A stretch of 64,000 bases of DNA from Sulfuricystis multivorans (GTDB lineage Bacteria; Pseudomonadota; Gammaproteobacteria; Burkholderiales; Rhodocyclaceae). Under the pieces are notes generated by a model. It saw only the letters and a program-made list of their open reading frames with translations. It had not been told where the DNA came from and made no database searches. The stretch lies in the NCBI RefSeq assembly GCF_003966565.1, contig NZ_AP018719.1:1-64000 (forward strand), given 5' to 3'. The position numbers and the translations under genes are program-made. Positions within the stretch are counted from its first letter, which is position 1. Each line of letters starts with the position of its first letter. Positions 1 through 9,081 of this stretch are shown piece after piece.

Positions 1-394
1 GCGCTCGATGTCGTCCTCGAATCTTTGCCAACCCAAGATAGTCAATGAGAGTGATGGCTGATTCATCGCTCGACAGAGGGAATCGGTTATGTGTTCGGTC
101 AGTTCGTTGATGTCTTCTTGACCGGCAATTGGCCACGAACGATTCGCCTCTATGTTGCCGAATCCATGCCCTCCATTCTTCAAAAAATAAGCGTATGCGA
201 CGAAATACTTGGCCATACTAATCGACTGCAATCAAGAAAGTACACAAAAGTCCGCACGGTTCTCTTCCTGCCCCAACGAGTCTTGTTGACCACAGCCGTA
301 TCTGACAGGCGCGATCGAAATTATCGTCCTGCGCAGTCGTGGGCAAGAGAGCGATCTTGCTAGTCAGTTGCATCGCCTGCTGGTTCATGCTCAA
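1..394. other. Stretch with no recognised gene
   Basis: The first 394 bases hold no reading frame that looks like a protein I recognise. The longest candidate, on the plus strand at 91-363, has no convincing ribosome binding site and an unremarkable composition. It lies just downstream of the minus-strand rep gene, so its left part may be the tail of a feature cut by the window edge. Confidence 0.4.
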
Positions 395-1666
395 TCATGA
401 CCGACGATTATTGAGCATCCATCCTACGAATGCATTTCCAGTGAGTGGATGATCCAGTCCTGACTTTTGGAATGCCTTAAGGGGCGGCCCTTTGAGCGTG
501 GCGGCAAAGGCATCGAGCAGTTCCCGCTGCTTTTCGCCTGGAAGTGCATTAAATTCAGCGATAGCGGCTTCTCGAGCGGCTTTGCGGGCTGGATCTTCGG
601 CTTCGGCACCTTGTTTAACAGTTGCTACAACTTGTTTAGGCTTAGTTTTCTTTGTAGCCACATAACAGTCACGCAGTGCTGCCTTGAAGAAAGCTGCGGG
701 AGAAGCTAGCGCCGGCAGTGATGAGTTCGCCGCCCGCTCTCTTACCAGGTCAAGCGTTGCCAGCAAGTCTTTCTCTGAGTGCTTTGATGCCAGGCGCTCG
801 GCCTCTGGGAGCGTCAAGCCGATTTCAGTAAGCTTGGACAGTATTCCCGTGTCCACAGGCGGCGGCCCCATGTCCAGGTTTCCTTGCTTTTTTGCTCGAA
901 CGGAAAACTGGATCTGCTTAACGAACTTACCAACCTTGTATTCGAGCAGGTCGACCTCGATGTCGGTCACACTATTGATCTCATCGATCCCGCGCTTGAA
1001 TACATCGCGCTTCGCGTACTTGTACTCCGGTGGCTCAGCATCTAACGTTGCTCCAGTGAGAATGCGCCACCAGTTCTGCCAGTCGTCCCGGTTGGTTACA
1101 CCCCCAGGGTTGGTAACATACCGTCGACAAATCTCGTAAAGCGCTAAGGCCGGGACGGATCTCAACGCCGCCATAATTGCGATCGGTAGCCGTGTGTATT
1201 GATTAGGATCGAGCAGTTGGCTCTTGAGCTCTGGCGGCAACATATACCAAAGCCAAAGTTCCCCGCCTCGCTTCTTTTGCCCCGGCTTAAGCTGCTCGTT
1301 GCCGGAATGCTCGACATTATCCAGGGTAAAAGATGGGATCAGGACTTCACAAGTAACACCACCGCCTCTCGCTGGCCGGATAACCCGCGTTTCTTGCAGC
1401 TCATCAAGAGCATTTCTCAAGAGGGAGTAATCGCGGCTATTGAAATTCGCATTACGAATCAACTTCGACACCGGCAGCTTCCAGCGTCCGTGATCATCTT
1501 CTTGATCCTTGAGATCTTGAGCGTGCCAGATCAGGATATTGAGAAACTTGCGCGACAGAAGAGACAAGCTGCCTGACTTGATGCGATAGCCAATCTCGTC
1601 ATTGTTCTTGCGAACGACGTGCCCCTCGTCAATGATTGCCGGCAACTTCTTCGGTGCTCTCACCAT
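395..1666 (-). CDS. Plasmid replication initiator, Rep_3/RepB type
   Basis: This 423-residue protein should bind iterons and open the plasmid origin. The N-terminal half looks like the tandem winged-helix fold of Rep_3 initiators (residues about 25-250), including the stretch LSLLSRKFLNILIW and a following LRNALDELQE helix. The C-terminal third is Ala/Lys rich. The ATG at 1666 follows an AGGA-type ribosome binding site. Nine iterons lie directly upstream at 1695-2061, and an inverted copy of the iteron core (AGGTGAG, about 1684-1690) sits in the likely promoter, which fits autorepression by Rep. The gene points away from parA-parB, a normal layout for low-copy plasmids. The family call is firm; I cannot assign an incompatibility group. 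Confidence 0.85.
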   Translation of the reverse strand: MVRAPKKLPAIIDEGHVVRKNNDEIGYRIKSGSLSLLSRKFLNILIWHAQDLKDQEDDHGRWKLPVSKLIRNANFNSRDYSLLRNALDELQETRVIRPARGGGVTCEVLIPSFTLDNVEHSGNEQLKPGQKKRGGELWLWYMLPPELKSQLLDPNQYTRLPIAIMAALRSVPALALYEICRRYVTNPGGVTNRDDWQNWWRILTGATLDAEPPEYKYAKRDVFKRGIDEINSVTDIEVDLLEYKVGKFVKQIQFSVRAKKQGNLDMGPPPVDTGILSKLTEIGLTLPEAERLASKHSEKDLLATLDLVRERAANSSLPALASPAAFFKAALRDCYVATKKTKPKQVVATVKQGAEAEDPARKAAREAAIAEFNALPGEKQRELLDAFAATLKGPPLKAFQKSGLDHPLTGNAFVGWMLNNRRS

Positions 1667-1694
1667 GACTTATCCTATCACCGAGGTGAGTTTG

Positions 1695-2061
1695 TTTCCA
1701 CTAGCGGACTCACCTGAACACATTTCCTTTTTTCCTCACCTCTTGCCACGGCGCCAATTTCCTTTTCCGCTCACCTGAACTGAGCAGATTTCCTTTATGA
1801 CTCACCTGAACGGGGAAGATTTCCTTTTAGACTCACCTCGTTTCCTTTTCCGCTCACCTGGTTTCCTTTACCCCTCACCTGAAGCTCTTTTATTTCCTTC
1901 CTGACTCACCTTCAATCGTCGAGATCATTTACTGGCGCGGGTTTCAGCCTCCGGTAAACAGGCTTTTAATCTGTATACAAAACACTCAATAGGCCGCGCG
2001 TTTCTTTGTGCAACAACCAAAGTCAAAACCTGACGCACAGTATTTCCTTTTTCGCTCACCT
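1695..2061. repeat. Iteron array of the replication origin
   Basis: Eight 19-bp copies fit TTTCCTTTTNNNCTCACCT, usually followed by GAA. They start at 1723, 1758, 1789, 1820, 1841, 1862, 1893 and 2043. A ninth, degenerate 21-bp copy starts at 1695. Starts are spaced 21-35 bp apart, with 150 bp between the last two. Single inverted cores (AGGTGAG) occur at about 1684-1690 in the rep promoter and 2099-2105 beyond the array. Such arrays next to a Rep_3 gene are the Rep binding sites of oriV. The 1912-2042 and 2062-2250 stretches contain no gene I can support and may hold the AT-rich opening region or partition site. Confidence 0.9.
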
Positions 2062-2250
2062 GAACAGACCTGCGGAGCTGCGGAACTGTGGAATAGTTAG
2101 GTGAGAAGATTTGTGAAATATCATTGAAGTCCCACAATCCGCAAAACAAGCCGCCAGGCGATTCAAAGACGCAGGACGACTCGATGCATTACCGGCCTCC
2201 AGAAAATCACTCTGGCGACGATCTGGAAGGCAATTTTCCTCTCTATTCGA

Positions 2251-2280
2251 TTGACCGGTCATCGAATCAGCAGTTATTAT
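2251..2280 (+). promoter_or_regulatory. Sigma-70-like promoter of parA-parB
   Basis: TTGACC at 2251-2256 and TATTAT at 2275-2280 are separated by 18 bp and lie 35 bp before the parA start. The match to the housekeeping consensus is good; the activity is inferred. Confidence 0.65.
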
Positions 2281-2314
2281 ACGCTTTATATTCATTTAAC
2301 AAGAAAGCGTCGAT

Positions 2315-3502
2315 ATGCCGGTAACCCCAATTCTTCCAGACATTGATCGCTCGGTCAGCATCGAACAGATCAGCGAAATCTCGGATCGCCTAACAACCAT
2401 GATGGCCGAGCTGCGCGAACAAATGTTGGCTCCTCGACCACGCAAGAAGTCACCAGTCTTTGGTTCTGGTCAGGTTGCTTTACTCTGCGGGATTGATCGC
2501 AGCCGTTTGAATTACCTGGTTGGGAAAGAAGACATCGGGCTTCCGCCTGGCGTGCTGCACGGTAACGGCCGCAGTCGGAGTTTTACGCTTGATGAAGCCC
2601 AGGTTTGGATCAGAAAGCTGTCAGGATTCCCCGCACGTCCAGCCGGCACTCCTGGTCAAATTCTTATCACCGCGAATTTCAAGGGTGGCAGCACAAAAAC
2701 AACAACAGCCATGAGCCTTGCTCAAGGGCTGACGCTTCGTGGCCGCAAAGTCCTCGTTGTTGATCTTGATCCTCAGGCATCTTTGACCGAGCTCTGTGGC
2801 CTCTACGCCGAACGAGATGTCGAAGAAGAGGACACCGTGATGCCCTACATCTACCACGACCAGAAAGATCTTCGGTACGCTGTAAAGCCGACATACTGGG
2901 CAAACCTCGACGTGATTCCGGCCAATCCGTCGTTATTCAGTGCCGAATTTGTCATCCCGTCCTACATCATCAATGATCCCAAACTGCGCTTTTGGGAAAT
3001 CCTCGCTAACGGCCTAGCGTCGCTGCGTCATGAATACGATTACATCGTGATTGATACCGCGCCGTCATTGTCGTACCTAACAATTAACGCCCTGATGGCG
3101 TCTAACGCGATGATCATGCCACTGGTGCCTGAGAGCCTTGACTTCATTTCGAGCGTCCAGTTCTGGAAGCTGTTCTCCGACTTGACGCAGACCTTTATGA
3201 AGCTGGATCCGGGGAAACGGTTCGACTTTATTTCGGTATTACTCTCAAAAGTCGATTACGGCACCACCTCGTCTTCGCGGGTGGTTAGGGCCTGGGCGCA
3301 GCGCGCATATGGTGACTGGTTACTGCCGGTCGAGATTCCAGCATCTAGTGTCGTTGGGTCTGAGGCCCTTGAGTTTGCCACGGTCTATGACATCGACTCC
3401 TGGGAGGGCAGCAAGAAAACGCTGTCTCGCATCAAGGACCCCTTCGATGCTTTTGTGAAGATCATCGATGAACGCACAGCTCAGAAATGGAGTCGCTCAT
3501 GA
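2315..3502 (+). CDS. parA: ParA partition ATPase (type Ia, with N-terminal DNA-binding domain)
   Basis: This 395-residue deviant-Walker ATPase drives plasmid segregation with ParB. Residues about 45-105 form a MerR/HTH-like DNA-binding region, the mark of the large P1-type ParA that also represses its own operon. The deviant Walker A is KGGSTKTTT near residue 123, Walker A' is VVDLDPQA, and the YIVIDTAPSL motif follows. A sigma-70-like promoter lies just upstream. The stop overlaps the start of parB by 16 bp, so the two are probably translated together. Confidence 0.95.
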   Translation: MPVTPILPDIDRSVSIEQISEISDRLTTMMAELREQMLAPRPRKKSPVFGSGQVALLCGIDRSRLNYLVGKEDIGLPPGVLHGNGRSRSFTLDEAQVWIRKLSGFPARPAGTPGQILITANFKGGSTKTTTAMSLAQGLTLRGRKVLVVDLDPQASLTELCGLYAERDVEEEDTVMPYIYHDQKDLRYAVKPTYWANLDVIPANPSLFSAEFVIPSYIINDPKLRFWEILANGLASLRHEYDYIVIDTAPSLSYLTINALMASNAMIMPLVPESLDFISSVQFWKLFSDLTQTFMKLDPGKRFDFISVLLSKVDYGTTSSSRVVRAWAQRAYGDWLLPVEIPASSVVGSEALEFATVYDIDSWEGSKKTLSRIKDPFDAFVKIIDERTAQKWSRS

Positions 3503-4575
3503 GTTCCCGTATCGAAAAAATGCTGGCCAAAACGCAGGGAATCCGCGCAGCTAAGGACATCCCGGAAGCTGAAGTGGTTCGTTCTGCAGCGCCCAAAACA
3601 GCGGTTGGCACCATGGCGGCATGGCGGGCAAGCCAGGCCAGGATTGAAGAGCTTGAGAAACAGTTGGCCGCCGGCAAGATTGAAGCCATGCTTCCTGTTG
3701 CTGCCATCTTTCCCAACCCCTGGCAGCCCAGGCGTGTTTTCGATGAAGCTGAAATTCAGAAGCTGGCCGGCAGCATCGCCGAAATTGGACTAATACAGCC
3801 AGTGATCGTTCGTTGTGTTGGCAATACCAACACAAATGTTGATAGCCAGAAAGGTGTTGGCAATACCAACACAACTGACGCGAATGAAAGAAGTGTTGGT
3901 AATGCCAACACGACTTACCAGCTCGTTGCTGGCGAACGACGTTGGCGAGCACACAAGTTACTTGGAAGGCAAGAGATCAAAGCCATTGTGATCGAAGCGA
4001 CTGATGAAGAAATGGCGTCACTCGCGCTGGCGGAGAACTTCGATCGAGAGGATTTGACTGCTTATGAGATTGCCTTGGCGATCAGGAATACCGAAGCTGC
4101 ATTCCCGAACAGAAAAAGCTTAGCATCAGCACTAGGTATTAACCGCTCGGATCTTTATGACTACCTTGCGTACTTTTCCTTACCGGCGTTTGTCGTCAAC
4201 GATCTAGAGGCTGAGCCGGGCCTGCTTGGGCGAGCAGCTGCCAAGGACATCAAGGTTGCCATCGATAAGTACGGAAGAAAGGCCGAGGACGCACTTCGCC
4301 ACTTATGGCCCCGCGTCAAATCCGGCGACCTAGACCAAGGCAAGATCGCATCGCTCATTGAGACATCCATTTCCCGTGGTAGCCAAGCCCCGATTCAGCG
4401 CGATATCAGAAAGCTTTTCATTGGCAAAGAGCAGGCCGGCAGTATTATGAGGGATTCCGGGAAACTAAAGATCGAAATCAAGGCGTCAGCACTGACCCCG
4501 GAACGAGAAGCAGAGCTTAGACGATTCGTAGAAGGGATGTTTAGGAAAGAGGAATCGCAGCAACCTGGTACGTAA
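3487..4575 (+). CDS. parB: ParB partition protein with a palindrome-encoded insertion
   Basis: This 362-residue protein should load onto parS and stimulate ParA. The ParB/Sulfiredoxin CTPase domain spans about residues 65-190, with the LVAGERRWRAHKLLG box and the ENFDREDLTAYEIA segment. A helix-turn-helix follows (ALGINRSDLYDYLAYFSLP). Between IQPVIVR and YQLVAGERR, where most homologues have a short loop, there are three 13-residue repeats of the type VGNTNT. At DNA level these are 39-bp units, each with a 19-bp palindrome. The insertion sits in a hairpin loop and keeps the reading frame, so the protein is probably functional. parB converges with the recombinase gene at 4606. Confidence 0.93.
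   Translation: MESLMSSRIEKMLAKTQGIRAAKDIPEAEVVRSAAPKTAVGTMAAWRASQARIEELEKQLAAGKIEAMLPVAAIFPNPWQPRRVFDEAEIQKLAGSIAEIGLIQPVIVRCVGNTNTNVDSQKGVGNTNTTDANERSVGNANTTYQLVAGERRWRAHKLLGRQEIKAIVIEATDEEMASLALAENFDREDLTAYEIALAIRNTEAAFPNRKSLASALGINRSDLYDYLAYFSLPAFVVNDLEAEPGLLGRAAAKDIKVAIDKYGRKAEDALRHLWPRVKSGDLDQGKIASLIETSISRGSQAPIQRDIRKLFIGKEQAGSIMRDSGKLKIEIKASALTPEREAELRRFVEGMFRKEESQQPGT
3813..3911. repeat. Three 39-bp tandem units with palindromic cores inside parB
   Basis: The cores are at 3815-3833, 3854-3872 and 3893-3911, exactly 39 bp apart. Copies 1 and 2 are identical (GTGTTGGCAATACCAACAC). Copy 3 changes only the centre, keeping the arms GTGTTGG/CCAACAC. The spacers differ, so selection or recent copying seems to act on the palindrome. 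They could be ParB-binding sites or a coding palindromic insertion of the kind described in Rickettsia and Wolbachia. Confidence 0.85.
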
Positions 4576-4605
4576 CCGGTTGGTAATAGTTTTCACCGGC
4601 AACAG

Positions 4606-5796
4606 CTATTTTTCCTGAACTGAGTCCAGCTTCATCACGCGGTCAGTTTCGCGGTGGCGATCACGATCGTCCTGGTGCAGATAGCCCATCGTGGTATTGA
4701 TATCCTCATGGCGGGCATTAGCTTGAATCCATCGCAAATCCATCTTCATGTCAGCCTGATGGGTGAGCGCCGTGTGCCTTAGCCAGTGAGGCGAGGCGAC
4801 ATCGAGGCGGTCTCCGAGATCAGGATCGCTTTCCCTGGCAAGGAAGGCAGCCTGTTTGAATAGTTTTTTGAGGGCTACGTAAATAGTGCTCTCAGCTGCA
4901 GGTCCGCCACCTCGGAGAGATGGAACAAGCGGGCTGTCATCATCTGCAGTGGGAAGCTCAGGCATCCTCATGGATGCCCGGTATTTCATGAATTCCGTGA
5001 GAAGATCTCTAGGGACTGGCACCTCTTCGTCCTTGTCTCCTTTACCTGTCACCGACCACCACCATAGTCCATCTGGATTGCGGTGTATGCTTGCCATAGT
5101 GGCCGAAGGCAAATCTGAGAGACGAGCACCGGTTAGCGAGAACAGACAGACCAGGAAGCGCATCCGGATTTTGTAGAGGCGCTGCTCAGTGTTTTTCTCT
5201 GGCAACCGATCGGCAGCGTTCAGTAAATGTCCAATCGCCTCCCAAGGAAGATAACGATCGACCTTGCGCTTACGCACTTTGGCGATCTTCATTAGTGTCG
5301 CCGGCGAGCGGTCCACATACCCTGTTTTTTCCAGCCAGCGCAACATAGCGCCGATGGCTACCAAGGCCTGTCGCTGACTGGCCTTTGATAGTGGGCCTTG
5401 GAACGGGCGCCAGCGGATGTCTGTCTTTGGCCAGCGACGAGACGAGATCCACTGTTCCGCGTCTTCAGGAGTCAATTTATCAAGACGGCTCAGAAAACTG
5501 CTGTACGCAGCCAAGTCTTCTACCACCAGCGTCCGAAGGTCGCGGCCGCGAGCCTTGATCCACATAAGGAACCGATCAGCTTCCTTTCGGTAATTCGCAG
5601 CGGTTGCAGGGGAAGAGCATTGCAGCAGCCATGCTTCGATGGCCTGCTCATCGGTCTCCGCGGCGATTAGCTGCCGCTGCAGGAACATGACCGCGCGTGT
5701 GCTACCGCCACCCCGGACCGGTGCGAGGGGAGGGTTTGCCCGGATAGGCGGCACGGCACCATCCACCGATGGTGTTTTGGCTTTTCGTTTGCTCAT
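4606..5796 (-). CDS. Tyrosine recombinase / phage-type integrase
   Basis: This 396-residue recombinase has a SAM-like N-terminal core-binding domain (about residues 50-160) and a catalytic domain. The six expected residues are visible: R225 in LTGARLSDL, K252 in TGKGDKDEEVP, H337 and R340 in PHWLRH, H363 in ARHEDINTTMGYL, and Y372. An intact active site means it can probably resolve plasmid multimers or drive integration. It converges on parB and is divergent from the kfrA unit. I cannot identify its attachment or resolution site. Confidence 0.9.
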   Translation of the reverse strand: MSKRKAKTPSVDGAVPPIRANPPLAPVRGGGSTRAVMFLQRQLIAAETDEQAIEAWLLQCSSPATAANYRKEADRFLMWIKARGRDLRTLVVEDLAAYSSFLSRLDKLTPEDAEQWISSRRWPKTDIRWRPFQGPLSKASQRQALVAIGAMLRWLEKTGYVDRSPATLMKIAKVRKRKVDRYLPWEAIGHLLNAADRLPEKNTEQRLYKIRMRFLVCLFSLTGARLSDLPSATMASIHRNPDGLWWWSVTGKGDKDEEVPVPRDLLTEFMKYRASMRMPELPTADDDSPLVPSLRGGGPAAESTIYVALKKLFKQAAFLARESDPDLGDRLDVASPHWLRHTALTHQADMKMDLRWIQANARHEDINTTMGYLHQDDRDRHRETDRVMKLDSVQEK

Positions 5797-5973
5797 TTAT
5801 TTATGATAGCACCCTTTCGAAAGTTTTTCAACATTATTCTGGTAATCATTAACAACCCGAAAATAACGGACAGGTCTAACCGGATAACGGACAAATCCTA
5901 TTGATAAAGCTGTCGCCGGTTGATATGATGACCACATTCTGTGATCGTCCGTCGCGCATTTGAAGGAGAAAGC

Positions 5974-6135
5974 GTGTCGAATACCCTCGTACGTGTGCCG
6001 CAAATCAAGTCCGAGTCATTAGCGTCCCTATCCTTCGAGGCTGCCATTCAAAAAATTCTGAAGACTGTAGATTTCCGCTCAGCACTATGCTTGTCGCGTG
6101 GTCAGCTCATCGAGCTCCTTCACCTAAGGGTTTGA
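5974..6135 (+). CDS. Small protein translationally coupled to kfrA
   Basis: A 53-residue frame starts at GTG 5974, about 7 bases after a strong GAAGGAG ribosome binding site, and ends 2 bp before the kfrA ATG. I do not recognise the product; it contains a short amphipathic stretch (FEAAIQKILKTVDF). The strong binding site and tight spacing argue it is real and that kfrA translation depends on it. Confidence 0.5.
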   Translation: MSNTLVRVPQIKSESLASLSFEAAIQKILKTVDFRSALCLSRGQLIELLHLRV

Positions 6136-6137
6136 AA

Positions 6138-7205
6138 ATGAGTCGTGATTCCGGCGTGACCTTCGATCATGTGCGGCGGGCCTGTTATGAGATTCTGAGT
6201 CGTGGCGAGCGGCCTTCCCGTCCTGCTGTCCAGGAATTGCTGGCCACCGACCGCTATATCGGGCGAAAAGGGGGCAATGAACTAGTCCAGAAACTCATAA
6301 ATGATTTCTGGAAATCGATGTCCAAAGCCCTCCAGGTTCCCGAGAGGACAGTCGATGGCGTGCCGGCGGCGTTCGTGCCAATCATCGACAAGGCATTAGG
6401 CGACATGGTGGCCATCGCGCGGCAGATTGCTGCCGACGAACTTGCCGATCGGACAGCGGCGCTGGATGCACGGACAAGGGAAATTCAGGACTCGATCCAG
6501 GAAGCAAGGGATGCAGCTTTGGCTGCCGACCAGCTCCGGGTGCGTGCAGAAGGCGAGCTATCTGCCGTTCAAGCCCACGCCAAAGAGTTAAGAGTGAGTC
6601 TCGGCGAGGCAGAACGGAAGCTTGCCGATGAGTCGGCGAAGGTGACAGCGCTCCAGAAAATCATCTCAGAAAAAGACGCGGAGCTGCGGAGCCAGTTTGC
6701 CTCTCTCGATGCTGCAAACCGGGCGCTGGAGCAAGCCAATGAACAGCATAGACGGGAAACGCACCATCTGCTGCGGCAACTGGACAATGAGCGCCAGGCA
6801 ACTCAGAAGGAAATCCAGCGGCTGATGGACCAGATGGAAAGGTTCAGGGAAGAAACGATAGCTGTCCGGCGGGAGTCAGCTACGCTGCGGGAAGAGGTCA
6901 GTAGGCTAGGTGCCGAGAACGCAGCGGGGGCAGCCATGCGAAATGCAATCGAAGAATCGTTGCGGGATGCCAGGGCACGGCTTGAAGATACCATCTCTAA
7001 GCTAGAGGCTGCCCAACAGGAGGCAACCGAGATGCGCGTCCGATACGAAACCGCCGAACAGCAACGACAAGAGACCGCCAGCCTGTATGCCTCTCAGGCG
7101 GAGGAGATTAGTGAACTCAGAAAATTAGTTGAACAACTTCAGTCCAACCTAGCTGCAGAGCGCAACCTAGCTGCAGAGCGCGCATCTACTAGGGAACGAG
7201 AGTGA
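6138..7205 (+). CDS. kfrA: KfrA-like plasmid coiled-coil DNA-binding protein
   Basis: The protein has 355 residues from the ATG at 6138, preceded by AAGGG; an in-frame upstream start at 6087 is less likely because it overlaps the small gene before it. Residues about 5-110 match the KfrA N-terminal DNA-binding domain, VTFDHVRRACYEILSRGERP onward. Almost all the rest is a long alpha-helical coiled coil rich in E, A, R and Q. KfrA proteins act as autorepressors and help plasmid maintenance, possibly as a nucleoid-associated scaffold. The extreme C terminus has a short duplication (NLAAER twice), visible as a repeat at about 7149-7181. Confidence 0.87.
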   Translation: MSRDSGVTFDHVRRACYEILSRGERPSRPAVQELLATDRYIGRKGGNELVQKLINDFWKSMSKALQVPERTVDGVPAAFVPIIDKALGDMVAIARQIAADELADRTAALDARTREIQDSIQEARDAALAADQLRVRAEGELSAVQAHAKELRVSLGEAERKLADESAKVTALQKIISEKDAELRSQFASLDAANRALEQANEQHRRETHHLLRQLDNERQATQKEIQRLMDQMERFREETIAVRRESATLREEVSRLGAENAAGAAMRNAIEESLRDARARLEDTISKLEAAQQEATEMRVRYETAEQQRQETASLYASQAEEISELRKLVEQLQSNLAAERNLAAERASTRERE

Positions 7206-7274
7206 TCGTTAATCGAGGTCACTCGATCAGGGTCAAGCGAGAAGAAGATATCCGACCACGACAACTGTCCGTCG

Positions 7275-8014
7275 TGGATTCAAATTCGAAGTGCAATTTT
7301 GATTAACTGGAAGGTGGGTCAGAATGCGTGAGCATTTTGCCCCATCAACCGCCAAGTCGAAGTTGCCCAATGAACTACACGCATCTGACCCAGAACGAAC
7401 GATACCAAATTTAGGCGCCACCTCCGATGTCAGAAACAGCGCCGCAAACGCTATGCCTCGGGCCGAAGCCTGCGCGGCCATATCCCCGGTCGCAGGCCGA
7501 TTGCCTTGCGCCCGCAGGCTGTCGAGTCGCGCAGCCTGGTCGGCCATTGGGAGGGTGACACCCTCATCGGCGCTGGCCGCAAACAGGCCATCGTCAACCT
7601 CACCGAGCGTAAGTCGGGTTTCTGCCTCTTGGCCCACGTGCGCAACAAGACCAGCGAGGCGGTAAGCGAGGCCATCATCCGCTTGCTTTCACCCTTCAAG
7701 GCCCGGGTGAAGACGCTCACCTTCGACAATGGCCTGGAGTTCGCCCGCTATGGCGAGATCGACCGGGCACTCGAATCCACGTCCTATTTCGCCGACCCTT
7801 ATGCCTCCTGGCAACGCGGCACGAACGAGAATACCAACGGCCTCATCCGGCAGTACCTGCCCAAATCCAGTCCCTTTCACACCGTCACCCAGGAGGAACT
7901 GGCCATGATCATGGATCGCCTGAACCATCGCCCCAGAAAACGCCTAGGCTGGAAAACCCCGCATCAGGTTTTTATGCAATCATTCAGTCGTGTTGCACTT
8001 CGTGGTTGAATCCG
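7275..8014 (+). mobile_element. IS30-family element with a large internal deletion
   Basis: The ends carry imperfect inverted repeats: GGATTCAA, three variable bases, CGAAGTGCAA on the left at about 7276 and its complement on the right, ending at about 8013. The element is only about 740 bp, while complete IS30 elements are usually around 1.1-1.2 kb. I see no clear target duplication. It separates the plasmid core from the PaaX-like gene. Confidence 0.75.
7370..8009 (+). pseudogene. IS30 transposase, internally deleted
   Basis: The original start is still present at ATG 7370, encoding MNYTHLTQNERYQI and then a stop at 7412. The frame resumes at about 7419 in the middle of the family with HLRCQKQRRKRY and runs to 8009 through the catalytic core (GHWEGDTLIG, TFDNGLEFARY, YLPKSSPFHTV). 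About 150 residues, including the helix-turn-helix region, are missing. An ATG at 7506 could yield a 167-residue catalytic fragment, but without the DNA-binding part it is unlikely to transpose. Confidence 0.8.
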
Positions 8015-8068
8015 CCCGTGAATACAACCGCCCGAACTTTCATTTTCGTTTTTCTGCTTTAATTAGAA

Positions 8069-8998
8069 ATGGAAATACCCCAAACGATTACCGAGTGGTT
8101 GAAGAAACGAGCCGCTAGAACTGCGCGAGCACGATCGATGGTCGTTACCATTTTTGGTGATGTCATCATTCCTCATGGTGGAGAAGTAGCACTAGTCAGC
8201 CTTATAGAAGCTGCATCTCTGGTCGGTATTTCCGAGCTAGCCATTAGATCGGCAGTGAATCGACTGGCCGATGATGGATGGCTAGTGAGTGAGGCCCACG
8301 GGCGATGCTCAATCTTCAGCATATCGGAGCAGGGTTTCCTGCGATCAATTGTTCCGATGCGACGCGTCTATCAGTGCCCGGATGTTCAGTGGACGGGTCA
8401 GTGGAACATCCTGATCGCAAAAGAATGGGACCTTGAGCGCGACGTTTACGCGCAGGCATCGCATGATCTGCAATGGGCGGGCTATGGGCGCGTTTGCGAT
8501 AACGTGTTCATCCGACCGCAGATTGATGGCGACAACATGCTTTGTTGCGCAGGTTCTCTCCTGGAGAAAAAAGTCGTTTGCTTTATGGGTTCCGTTAAGC
8601 AATGCCCAATAAATGGCAGGATTGAAGAGGTAATCAACCGCGTATGGGATATTTCTACCGTCGCCGCCCGCTATATGGCCTTCAATGACTGCTACTCTCC
8701 ACTATTGGAGGAGTTGTCGAAGTCACCTTCCATGCGTTCGGCACAGGCGTTTGCATTACGGTTGTTCATGATGCATGACTTCCGCCGCATCAGAATCATA
8801 GATCCCCTATTGCCGTTGAGCCTGCTGCCGAGGGACTGGGATGGGATCAAAGCTTTTGATCTGGCGCGCAAGATCTATCAAGCGTTGTTGCCTCTTTCCG
8901 AGCACTACATCACCGAGTTCATGAACGTTCGTGACGGATCAATGCCGGCTGCCCAAAAATCGTTCTATGAGCGCTTCGGCGGTCTATCGCCGACATAG
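8069..8998 (+). CDS. PaaX-like transcriptional regulator
   Basis: The 309-residue product follows the PaaX pattern: a winged helix at about residues 20-90 (VTIFGDVIIPHGGEVALVSL, then ISELAIRSAVNRLADDGWL) and a larger C-terminal domain. PaaX represses phenylacetate degradation genes and responds to phenylacetyl-CoA. No paa genes are visible, so this copy may control genes elsewhere or have been recruited for another ligand. It follows the IS30 remnant directly and converges with the CoiA-like gene. Confidence 0.8.
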   Translation: MEIPQTITEWLKKRAARTARARSMVVTIFGDVIIPHGGEVALVSLIEAASLVGISELAIRSAVNRLADDGWLVSEAHGRCSIFSISEQGFLRSIVPMRRVYQCPDVQWTGQWNILIAKEWDLERDVYAQASHDLQWAGYGRVCDNVFIRPQIDGDNMLCCAGSLLEKKVVCFMGSVKQCPINGRIEEVINRVWDISTVAARYMAFNDCYSPLLEELSKSPSMRSAQAFALRLFMMHDFRRIRIIDPLLPLSLLPRDWDGIKAFDLARKIYQALLPLSEHYITEFMNVRDGSMPAAQKSFYERFGGLSPT

Positions 8999-9081
8999 CT
9001 CAACAGCCGGCAGTCTCCTCGGTCGGATCATCAGCAGCCTGCGCAGAGGCGATAGCCCATTACCTCGGGCGCCGTCACAGA

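Noticed and set aside
91-363. Open frame of 90 codons at the left edge
   Set aside because: No ribosome binding site, no protein-like pattern, and no link to neighbours.
1695-2061. CRISPR-like array
   Set aside because: Repeats are 19 bp with short uneven spacing, match iteron layout beside rep, and no cas gene is present.
2124-2324. 66-codon frame before parA
   Set aside because: It overlaps the parA promoter and start; composition is not protein-like.
3813-3911. Simple sequencing artefact in parB
   Set aside because: Units are in frame, copy 3 differs in the palindrome centre and the spacers differ, so it is a genuine repeat.
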